A stretch of DNA of 64,000 bases. Origin: Gavia stellata. Lineage: Eukaryota; Chordata; Aves; Gaviiformes; Gaviidae. The position numbers were made by a program, and so were the translations under genes. Location: positions 20,240,880 to 20,304,879 of the forward strand of contig NC_082603.1 in NCBI RefSeq assembly GCF_030936135.1. The letters run 5' to 3'. Positions 27,943 through 40,000 of the stretch are shown piece by piece (within the stretch, counting starts at the first letter, position 1; each line of letters begins with the position of its first letter). Under the pieces are notes generated by a model, which saw only the letters and a program-made list of their open reading frames with translations, had not been told where the DNA came from and did not search any database.

Positions 27943-28033
27943 GAGATGCCTACGTAACACACGTTGCCAGCAATTGTACTAAATACTTCACTGCTGAAAC
28001 AGTTGCTCAGGTACCCTGCCTGTCTTTGTTGCT
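27943..28033 (+). other. SSX2IP: SSX2IP 5' UTR part of exon 2
   Basis: An acceptor with a pyrimidine-rich tract and AG at 27941-27942 precedes this segment, which runs into the start codon at 28034. It contains an upstream ATG (27946) followed after two codons by TAA, a minimal upstream frame that could modestly reduce initiation. The exon start is inferred from splice-site quality only. Confidence 0.5.
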
Positions 28034-28076
28034 ATGGGAGATTGGAAGACTATTACTGTGCCAGTGCTGTCATCAG
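28034..28076 (+). CDS. SSX2IP: SSX2IP coding exon 1 (residues 1-14)
   Basis: Begins [14 protein letters not shown] and ends after one base of codon 15 at a GTAAAC donor. The MGDW start matches the vertebrate family. Confidence 0.88.
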
Positions 28077-31000
28077 GTAAACTGGTAATATTTTGAATTT
28101 AGTGGATTTGTTAACTTTACCAGTGATGTTATAGCTGCTAAAGAGAGAGACTGGAGTTTTGTGCATGATATATTTGACTAATTAAGCAGAATGTTAAATA
28201 TGTAGTACATACAGAGCTTTGTTTTGGACTGAATCCTTACAGGAATGCTACTGCAAAATACTGTCCTTTCACATATATGTAAAGGTTCTAAGACTTTTCA
28301 GTCACACTTACTTTTTTTAATCTCACCTTTCAGGATATCTTGCATTTTCAAAAATTTCTTTTGATCTATATTATTTTGCCTTTACAAATTTATTGAAGGA
28401 GTAAATATTTTCTTGCCTACTACTACCTAGTGGAAGAGTAAATTACAGCATACAATTAATATGAATAAGGACATCATACATTCTATAAGAATTCTCACTA
28501 AATGCACAGCTTTTATACCTGTGTAGAAAAAAAAATTTTAACATTGTGTTGTAGCAAGCCAATTAGGAAGAAAGTTTGGGCAATTTTTTCCTTGGTGGAC
28601 AAGTAAAATTTGAAAGATATAATACCTTAAAATGATACTGAGTTTTTAAATCTTCAGTGGAAGCTTATCCATTTCTTTATGTGAATTGTTTAATATATAT
28701 AATTCTAGATTAAATTCTAAGCTCTAAAATTGTAAATTTCTGTAAATAATAATTTGAATAGTTAGGGATTTGATTTTTTTGTATGTGGTGTGTCCTAAAC
28801 TATTATCCCTGACTTGTTTCTTAATGCTTTTAACTTTTAGATAGCAAAACAATTTTTCAATATACCTCAGAAAAAAAGATATCTCCCCTAGGCATGAACT
28901 CACAAGTGCTACGCTTGCCACTGCCTTCAACCAAAAGCATGCACAGCTTTTTCAGTGCCTTCTGCACAGAAGAGAATATTGAACAGAGTATATCCTATCT
29001 CAATAGGGTAAGCCAGATCTTCTTGTTTATTGGAGGTTGTGTGAAGGTGACATTAAATCAGTTGTGATAGTGAAGATTTCACTGGATTAAGAAGGCTTCT
29101 TTCTCAATGCTCAGAAGCCAAAGTTGGTGGGGAATAGGATTTCCACCACACCGCTTCCCCCCCCGCCCCCCATATAGGATTTCACCTGATATTGTTTCCC
29201 TCTTTTGGAGAATTGTGAGAGATTGATCCAGTTATTTATTCCCCCCCCCACCTTGTCTTTTACCAGGAATTGACAACATTGGGCTTTCCTTCTATTTATG
29301 CGGAGTCCAAAGGAAAAGAATTAAATTTAATATCTGTCATAAATTGCATGAATGAATTGCTTGTACTGCAGCACAAGAACCTTCGAGCTCAGGAAGAAGT
29401 AGAAATGCAGCATCTGAAACTGGGTAGTGATATGGATCACTTACAGAACTGCTATGCTAAATTAAAGGTAGAAAACAAGATAATTCCACCAATATTATGC
29501 AGCACTTATGTTTAACAGATACTGTACATTCTTAACAGTGAGTGCTTTTTTGTTTTTCTCCCCAGTACTAATCTGCAGTTGTATTTTTATGTGCATTTTG
29601 AGGGGTTTCTGAAGTCTTTTTCCAGTTGAAAATTCCTTAAAGTTAATGAAATATGAATTAATGAGAGAACTGAAAGCTTATTTAGAATTATGGCCTCTTT
29701 ACTCAAGGAAGAGGGAAGACTGTTCAGATTTTAAGTGTTAATGCATGCCAGTCATGAAAACCTGTGATATGAACACTTCAGTTCATATCATTCAGTATCA
29801 CTTAAAAGGATATGCCCAGCTCTGAAAGATAAATTCCCAATGTAATGGTAACGAGTAAAAGTATAGGTAGCATTTCTAGTGTGTGTGTCAGGGTTATTAT
29901 CAGTCTTTCTCCATATCTGTAGTTTTTTCCATGTAACTTTTTTGTTATTGGATTCCTTGGATAGCCGACTACAGTGTCTCTTTATAAGAATTTTTCAGAA
30001 GCTGTTGTCAAAACTGAAATTACTAAGCTTTGTTTTAGCACATAATAAATATATGCACAAGGCCAGTCACTGTGGAGTAGCTGATACATTGGAAGCTCAC
30101 AGCCTATGCTACTTCATGCATACTTGTATGTACAGTCATATTAGAAGAGTGTTGTCTTTCCCTTGATTCTGTCAAGAAAATTAAAAAAAAAATAAAAAAT
30201 TTTTTAAATATTTTGATGCATGATTTAGTCTTGCTTTTCACTAAGGCTGGCCAGCAGTATCTCCTTGACAAATACTGCTGTAGATTCTCAAAATCCATAG
30301 TAGTCCTTCTGCTGAGATTGGTCAACCATGTAGAAGCATTTTGACGTGACATTAAAAACCATGTGTAACTGCACTCATTTTTATACAAACACTATATAAT
30401 GTTAGGTTCCTGAACACTCCAGTTACTTTCCCTAGACAAATGGCTTTAAGGTGGAGGAGAGGAAAACTTGTTAGTACTACTTCAATGCCAGGGCATTTAA
30501 TTTAGCTGTCAGCTTGTAAGGTTTCTCATATGAATTCTTTCAGATACCATGCAGCAATCCTCTTGACCTCCACTATTGTGTTACCTATATTCCGATGTGG
30601 TTTGCTTAGAAATACTTGTTGCTTAAATATCTCTACGCATTTGTAGCTCGCTACACATACAAAGAAAAAGAGCTTGTATGTAGTGTTTGGCTCTGTCATT
30701 TAAGTTGGCAGTTTCAGGTTTGAGTCTCGTGTTTGTGGAAGAAGGTTTCTAAAATGCTAGTTTTGCATAGTCTGTTACAATGAGATCATCTATCTAGCCT
30801 TACTCTGTATATGTGAAATGTCCCATTTGCTTTGCTATGGTCACAGTCTGCATATCTGTGTTAATTGTTCCCTTGATTATTTAACAGAAACATTCCAGTA
30901 AAACTGTAGTCCCAAATTTGTACAGGTTGCTTAGTATCCGCCTCACTCTCACAGTATAGATATGCTTACAGAATCTTGACTTAATGAAAAAGAAATAACT

Positions 31001-34000
31001 GTGTAAGATAATATCTGTTAAATACCAAGCCAAACTTTTGTTTCTTGTGAGCAGGAGTCTTTCTTGTACTGGAGAATAATACTTCTTGCTCCAGAAAATA
31101 GAACTAACTTGTCATTGAGAATGCAAGATCATCCCCAGAACATCAGAGATCAAATATATAGGCAAACTTACCTCAAGTGAGGTTGTTTGGCAGTTTGGTT
31201 TGCGTGGTTTGTTGGGTTTTTTTGTTGGTTTTTTTTTTCTTAATCCTTTGCTATTAAATCTATTGATACTGAACTATCAACACTTTCTCTAGGAACAGTT
31301 GGAATTATCTAAAAGGGAAATAGTTGGACTTCAGGAAAGAGACAGACAACTGCAAAGCAAGAACAGAAATTTGCACCAGTTACTTAAAAATGAAAAGGAT
31401 GAAGTGAGTTGTCTTGTACATTAACACAAGTCATTACATAGATATTCAATAATACGGGTTTGGTTTTTTTTGCAAGAAGTCTTGTAATTGTTCACTTTTT
31501 TTATTGGTAAATGTTGTCTTTCACCAAAGTGAAATTGGCATGTTACATATGGATAAATAGGTTCTGTAAGGGGTAGCTCCAAGTTACAATAATAGTAGAG
31601 AGTACTGCCGAAATGCACAGGTGTGGTTTTCTGAGGCTTTCTGTACTTTTCAGCATAGCTTTATCTTAGAATGTTTAAAAATACTGAAAAGTAGGGGGGG
31701 CAACAGGATTCAGTCACTTCCTCAAATGTTTGCGTGTAGGAGCTTTTTTTTTTTTTGGTTATATTGTAGAGGGGAGCAAAAGACTAAAAAGAAGGGAGGT
31801 GGGGGGGAACCCAGCCCAAAAGCACAGTCTCATTAAACTTGGGAGTCTTGGAAGAACCAAGATCGGAAACCACTTTGAAATCCAAGACACTGCTTAGTTT
31901 GGGATTTGTTTCCAGTGTGCTCCTTCTGCTCCACTGTACTTTGCATGGCTCCTAAGCTGCTGTGAGTGTTCCCTGTGTTCGTAACCATATTCATACAGTT
32001 AGTAATCACAGTACTATCTGTATATAGTGAACATCCTAAAGTTCCAGCTTAAAATATTGAATGTGCTGTATGTTTGTAGGTTAAAACTGACAATTCAAAA
32101 AACCCAACAACCATTGTATTGTTAGTACAGGCCAAGAATGTGTTTTATATGTTTTAATGTTCTTTTAGACCAAATGGAATAGTCAGTCTTCCAGCATCCT
32201 GCTGCCCAAAAGAAGAATTTTTTTTTTTACTGTAAATCTAACAAGCGTACTTTAGAGTTAAACTAGATCCTGAACATTAATTACTGAAACCAAAAATATG
32301 TCTTTCTCTGCTCTGTTCAATAAAGGCATTAAAGAAGGTTATGTGAATTGCCAGAACATGAGTTCAGTTGTACTTCAGAGGAACTATAGTATTATAATAT
32401 GTTGCTTATTTTGTTGGTTTCTGCAGAAAAGAAACTAAATCCCCTGAGATAAGTCTGAGGTCAGAATCCATGAGTTGGGAGAGCTCTCCTGATTCCTTTT
32501 GTCACTTCTTTTCCCCAGAAATACAGTTTAATGGAAGCATTATTTTGCTTCATGTGTTTTGGTTTTCTGAAGAAATACATGTGTTTATGCTTTAGTTGAA
32601 CAAACGCAGTTTTTGTGGGGTTGCTTTTAGGTACAGAAGTTACAGAACATAATTTCAAGTAGAGCTACACAGTACAATCATGATATGAAGAGGAAAGAGA
32701 GAGAATATAACAAATTAAAGGAACGCTTACATCAATTAGTCATGAACAAAAAGGACAAAAAGATAGGTAAGTAGCTCTGAATTTTACTACAGCAAAATAG
32801 CATATTCTGTATGTTAAAAATGCTTAATTTGGTTCTGGGTATCCTTAAAATCAATATGGACCTCCTCTTGCAGATTTTTTTATTTAGGTGTTAATGTTAC
32901 ATAAAGATGTAAAATTTCATGTTGGCTGACTGTGTAAGGCTAAAACTTTTATTTTGTGTTCCATAAGATTGTTTACCAAGCACAAACCAAATGGAGATCT
33001 TTACAAAATGAGTTTGTCTTACTAGGGAGAATTATTTGGAATCAATTCCTAAGCTAGAGCTGGCTCTCCTCTACTTTCTTGCTACTGCTACCATCACAAG
33101 ACTTCGGATAGTGTCATAAACACTGTATTATGCCCACCGGTCACGATCGGGAAGAAATACTGCATAAGCTTTTTCCCCCTTGAGATACTACAGTCTACTT
33201 GTGTTACTTCCTCTCTAAAATTTCTCATCGCTTGTTGTTAATACAAGATAGACAGCATCTAGTGCTATGTAAAATGAGGAGAAAAGAAATCTCCTTGACA
33301 TATGAGTACTCTTACGTTGTGCTGCCCTAAAATTGTGTTCAAGACATTCATCAGTGCTATTTAGCATGAGTATAGTTTTTTGTGGTGTGTTGCTAAAAAT
33401 AGGTATTAGTGTTACGTAATAGAAAAAAAGTATCTGCACCTTTTGATTCCTATATCTGGCCTTAAAGTATTTATATCATTTACCTCTAGTGGAAGCGAAG
33501 TCCTGCTCTTCCTCTCTTATCCCTCCTGCCACTTCCAGAACACTCAGCTGTTTGCCAGCTGTAGTGGATGGTGTATTTTAGTAAACTGGTTTAGTTCACT
33601 AAACCAAAAGAAAACTATTCATGTTGTTGGCAAGTTCGTTTTCTGCTGATTTAGTTTTCTGAAAGTGCCAAACCAGGTTAGGACACTGTAGCAAGAACAC
33701 CTATTTTGGCTGCGGAAAGTCTTTAGCTATCAGCTCAGTAATCTCTAGAAGCCTCACCCCGAGGTCAGCAAAACTTACTTGTGGCACATTTTTTGACTCC
33801 AGTTGGCTAGTACTAGTTCAAGTATCAGAGAAGTCAAAATAACAGGGTTTTAAATCTAGTTACTGTTTGCTTCATAGCCAGCTAGAATTGAGCTTGGACC
33901 ACTAATCTGTAGTGATGTGTTGGTTTTGGGTTTTTGTTGTTGTGTGGGTTGGTTGTGTTTTTGTCCCAAATGTGGACAGAGAAGTTTGTTTGTTTTGCGG

Positions 34001-37000
34001 AACACCTTGTGAAACATCAGGAAGTTGCCTACTCTAAACTGGCGATAAAACTGACATTATTGCCAGAAGAGAGGTTAGAGTTGATACACCATTGATATAA
34101 AGGTTGAAATAAGGATGAAGTTTTTCTTAAGAAATGCATAAAAAAGATAAGACAGGATGAGAATACATCCCTCTGTGAGTTTCCAAACACAAAAATTATC
34201 TTCTTTTCTTGACTATCTTATTCTTACTTGAAGCAAGGCAATGTGATTTCATATGGGTCTGAAGATTGAGGGGGACGTTTGGGTAATGTGGTCACTTTAC
34301 AATAACTACATGTAAATGCAAATAGGTAAATGCAATGTCATCTGAATATTTACATATTTGCCTGTTGTTTCATGCTTTGAAATATCCTTTTCATTTGTAG
34401 CTATGGAAGTTCTAAATTATGTTGGTAGAGCTGATGGGAAGAGAGGTGCGTGGAGGACTGATAAGACAGAAGCCAGGTAGTTGTTTTAGAACAACATTAA
34501 TTGAAGCATATATTATGGCTGTTATGTTGTTACTGTAAGATTTCTTCTTCCAGAAATGAAGAAGAAATGTACAAAGTTCTGTTAAGTGATTACGAACAAC
34601 GCCAAAAACAGCTTTTAGTGGAAAATGCTGAACTGAAAAAAGTTCTTCAGCAAATGAAGAAAGAGATTATTTCACTTCTTCCACCACAGAAACAGAAACC
34701 TAAAGAAAGGTCTGAAGACGGGCCAGTAAGTATTCTTCAATTAAAGCTACATATGCATGGTAGTTTGGTATAGTGCTGGAGTAATTTGATCATTTAAAAA
34801 AAAAAGTAAACCTCTTGTGACACTTGCACATCCTGTGCTGTGCTTGAAATCCATCCATGTTTCAATGTTCTACTGTCTGTGAACAGTATCTAGTGTATTC
34901 TTTCCAGTCAGTCAATGGAAAGCTTGAAAGTATACTTTGAATGAATTTTAAATGCAATGGGTACCTGTATGTAATTCTATATAATGATGCATTTTGGATT
35001 TTGTCTGCCTTCCATACTAAGATGTTGATGCTAGCTTTCAAGGTGCTTATGCAAAGAAACCAGGCTTCCCATAAATCCATGGGGGTGGAGGAAATGTAAT
35101 TAGGGTGTGTTCCCATAGTACATGGATTAGAGTAGCGGTTAGTTCCTTTTACAGAGCTGCTGGTATGTTCAAGGAAGATCACAGAATCTTTAAGGTTGGA
35201 AAAGACCTGTAAGATCATCAAGTCCAACCATCAATCCAACAGAGCAAAATGGTTTGTGGGTTTTTTGTTTGTTTCCAGGTTTTAAGTATTTCTTTATACA
35301 GAATACTGTATTTTTATGGGACAGCACACTGCACATCCATTGTTTATCAGAGAGTTTGTTTATTCCTTTTGCTGATTCCTTGCTAGAAGTTGCAATTCTG
35401 TTTTGATGTCAGAGTGAAGTAGGGAATAATGTAGAAGGTTAACTGAGCTTTCTCTTAGCAATAAGAGAAAGAGTATCCCTGGGCATAAGAAAGAGTTGAA
35501 ACACAGAAAATATGTATAAAAGGTACATTTTGGGAATCATTCAAGATTGATCGTGTACTAGTAATAGGATATTAAGAGAATATGGATACTCTACAGAACA
35601 AAGTGTGAAGTATTTCCTATTACAGTAAATAGTATATGTTGGTACGTAAGGATGTATAGATGGAGCCTTCTAGAGTGTGCTGTTTCTGTGGAATCTAGTG
35701 CTTGTCATCTCAGAAGGTCTCCTGTCCTGCTCAAGTTGCTGTACTACTTCATTTATTTCTTAGCCACCTCAGGTGCATTTGTCCAGCCCCAGAATGCGCT
35801 GTGTAGAAAAGCACTGGACCCTCTCTGGCCACTTCTCTGTAAGATGTGAATAAACTCTTTAACTTCACCGGATTACTTGACCCCTATACCACACAGAATG
35901 ACTCCCATCTGTATTTAGTGAAGTAGTCAGTAATGTGCAGTGTGTTAACCTTTACCTTAAAAGTTCATCATATAGGAAATAAGTAGATCTATATAGATCT
36001 GTAGACTATAGTTCAGCATCAAGAAGTTGATCTTCAGTAATGGGTGTCAGGTATAATTTATAGTATAAAGCATAATCAGGTACCAGTTCTGTAAATGGTC
36101 CTTCTGCTTTTAGGATTCCAGTGAGGCCAGGATTATTTGGCACAAACTTAAGTACGTTGGTGAAAATCCAGCTGTGGGAATGGGGTTTTTATGAACTTGT
36201 GCATTGAAACAAATTTGAGGATAAACTGGGACTTAGTGCTCTGAAATTCACTGTTCTTGGGTGATTGGACAAAAGTATTTAATTATTGTAGCATTAATAG
36301 ACTACTAAGAAAAATATTAAAAGCCTGCACTGAAACTTCTGATTAGTTCTCTTGTAATAGTACTAATCAACCAAATTAAGCAGACCAACTACTTACTAGT
36401 CAATAGTAATTTCTAGTAGTAGAGTAATAATAGAAGTACTTACTAGATGCAAGTCCTAAGTGGTGTTATTTCAGCAGGGTTGTAGGGTGGTGTGGGGTTT
36501 TTGGGTTTTTGTTCTTTGTTTTGGGTTGGGTTTTCCCATTTAATCTATTTCATGCCTTCTCTAATTTTGTGCCACTCTAGAATTGGGTATAGTTTTTTGT
36601 CATGATAGGGGCACTGCTTAGGTTTTTTTACATTTGTCAAATTAATATAAACATGAAGAATGTTGCCAAAACCTATTGTTTTGCAGAAATAAATCATGTA
36701 TTTAAGACTTAATCTATCCCACAATGTGTATTTTACATCGATTAGTTTTTTGCTTAGAAGTACTGGTTTGCTTTGTGAATGTCTGAAAATAAATTTCTAT
36801 TTAAAACATTGCATCTGATTATTCATGCTTGTTTGTGGCTCTTCTAACATTTTGGTATGAAATGTGAGCTCTGAATCTCTTGCAGAATTTAAAAAAAAAA
36901 AAACAAACCAAACAACAACAACCCAACATTGCATTTCTACTTAAAATGCTAATTCATATTGATTCTTAGAAGGAAACATACACCTTGGAGTGTGGCAGCT

Positions 37001-40000
37001 AGTGATATAGTCGCATCACTTATCTTGTAATGGGAAGCAAAATGATAACAGCCATGAAACCAGCCAGACTGTCATATTATCACAGTACTATCCAGAGGCC
37101 TACTCCAGACTGGTCTTTCATTGTGTTTAGTATATATAAATATAAGTAAAGGAATAAGATGTTTCTTTATGAAGTCACATAAAACTCTTAAACAAACAAC
37201 AAAAAAAACCCCAAACCAAACCCCTGCTTTTGTAATGGCTGTTGTTTTGCTCCTTAAGATGTCCTGTGATCCAGGTTTGAAAGAAAGTGCTTACTGCATA
37301 TGTAAATTAATTACTTTGATGCCTTTCAATTTCTTCTTTGTACCTCCCAACCCGTTTTTCTTACCTACTTGTAGATAGAGGGGATTGTATAAAGTGTTTT
37401 AGATACTTGAGAAGAGTGAAGTATTCATGCCAGGTATTCAAATGCCTATAGCTTTTCAATTTAAATCTACTAGATTGTCCTGGGCTAGTCTTCTCTCGAC
37501 TATTTAGACTTTTATGTCTTAGTTCTTTGAGATAGCATTCAGGTTTGATGTTTGAACAGTAGTGTAAAATGGAAGTGGGAGAGGGAGGGTGCTAGTTCCA
37601 CTCTACCTTCAGTGTGTTGTGGGTGTTTTATCATGGAGAAAAATAAGGCAGGGACAAATTACTTAATTCTCAACAGGAGAAAATCTTTGTCTTAAATCCT
37701 GTTTGTGCTGTGTAGTGAGTTTATGGGCAGCTACCGCTTAAGTTTGACAGCAGGACTCAGCAGTCTGAACTTCTCTAGCTTGAAGATGTGTGAGAACAAG
37801 AGAGTGAGTCTTGCTAGCTGATACACTCTCCCTGTGGTGGGGTTCTGGGGACTGCCAGGTCACTTCTGTCTCTTCAGCATTATGCTGTTAGGGAACTGAA
37901 CTCCCTGACAGTCAAATTTTCCTGGATGGAAAAATCTGTCCTTTATGAGGGTTTTCCTTCTCTTCAGTAAATTAAATCCATATGCATATTTAAATAAACA
38001 AATACACATATTTGGAGTGGTAGAGTGGTTTGCAGCTTCTTGTTTCTGCTTCTACAGGTGCTGTCAGACCTGGAGGAAGATATTGGAGAGTTAAATAAGG
38101 AGAATATGTGGGAACTGTCTTGTGAAACTGTGCGAGAGCAGCTTACCAACAGCATTAGAAAACAATGGAGAATGTTGAAAAATCATGTTGAAAAGCTGGA
38201 TAACCAAGGTGATGTTTAACTGTATTACATGTACATAAAACATACTACTGATAATTCCATTCGGTATCATGCTCTTAGGATTTACTTCACTGTCTATCTA
38301 AGCTAAAAGGAAGCTAAAATGGAAGGAATTGTGACCTGGTAGGCTTTCTGAAAGGGCTTGTGATTGGCATTTTTCTGTGTGAGTTTTAATTGTAGGTAGC
38401 TAGGGAAGCAATTGCATACCGAGCCTGTTACCATGAGAAAGAACACAATTATAGTTTGACACAGTAAACAGCAACTTTCTGAAGAAATAATTATTTTTCT
38501 TTTGAAAGTACATGCCCTGTAATAATGTTTGCTGCCTTTTCCCACCTTTTCGAGATGTTCAAGTAATGCAGATGTAACAATTTAAAGTAATTGGATGCAA
38601 AATATGTAAATTCTTCTCAAGAGTCTAGGTTTGCTACATCCATACCTCTAAGGCTTCTTGTAGTACTCTAAAGTGAACTGACTGATGGTATGGTGCTGGA
38701 CTCTCCTCATTTCCAGCTGTTAAACAGCATTAAAAGACGGCTAAAAATATGTAAAATTCTTTCCTAGTATTATTTTCCCATGCAAGCAAATGCTGCTGCT
38801 ACCACAGGGATGTTTGCAGTCAAGACTAAGACTGAGAAGGTCATGCATGCAATTGCAAATAAAAGAGCAGATGGTCTATGAGAATATGTTTATACCATAG
38901 AAAGGATTTTAAGAACACTTGTTCTGAATAATCGTTGATTTGGTGTAACTAACTGAAAAAATAGTTGTAAGCATCAGGAAAAATGTTTCAAGTATTTGCT
39001 GTTTTCTTGGAGTCACCTTTTTGTTTTTTGGATTTATAGACATGACCATAGTCTAGTCCTTTAGGATTCAATTAATGTTCAAACACTGGCATCAGGGGAT
39101 CAAAACTTGGCTCATTACAATCACTGTGGTAGCTATGCATGAAATTAAATAAAGGAGCATGTAATTATACAAAATACATGTTATTCCTCTCTAATTCATT
39201 CCCTTAGTGGGTTGAAAGTATGCGCACAATGTTGGTTAGCTCTATTTCTCCTTCACAGGACTTGAAGGAAAAGGCTTTCTTTTTATATCTGTGATAAATA
39301 TAGTTACTGTCATATTTTTATGAGCACACAAGCACTTCAAAAATGGGTTTAGAAGAATAAGCTAACAGCATGTCAGTGGAAAAAAGTCTTCAGCTGTCTT
39401 GATTTTTCTTTTAAATAACTGCTGAAACAAGTCGGTTTTTTGTGTGACACTTAATGCAGTGCGTTTGCCTGGTTTAGCTTGGGGAATGTGAAACAGCTAT
39501 GTTTTCATTGCCATTTTTTTCTCAACTGGATTTTGTGCATAATTACATGTGTAGCACCAATTCTGGATCTCTAGTATCTGATAGAAGTGCTTTTGAATAC
39601 GCTGTGTGTCTGTCTTTCAGGATGAAACAAATACAGTCTAAAACCTTTTGTTATTGCTATGAGTCCCTGATGTGAGGGATTTTTTTTGTTTTGTTTTTAA
39701 GTAGCTTTTTTTTCTCCCCTTAGTGTCACGTGTACATTCAGGAGCTTTGAATGAAAAAGATGTCATTTCAAGAGAAGTCCATGAGCTGGAAACTGAAAAG
39801 CTAGAGTTAGAGATCCAGCAATGTAAAGAAATGATCAAAACTCAGCAACAGCTCTTACAGGTAGTAGGCTTTAATTTTTCTTATTTTTCTCAACTGAATC
39901 TAAGCTTTTTTTTTAATGTGCCACTTTTCTCACCTCTGAGCCTTTCTCCATTCTTTTGATAATGCTTTTAAAATAAAATATCTTAATGGTTGGTCTGAGT

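Noticed and set aside
33590-33607. Small hairpin GGTTTAGT-TC-ACTAAACC in an SSX2IP intron
   Set aside because: An 8-bp stem is expected by chance many times in 64 kb and has no associated motif.
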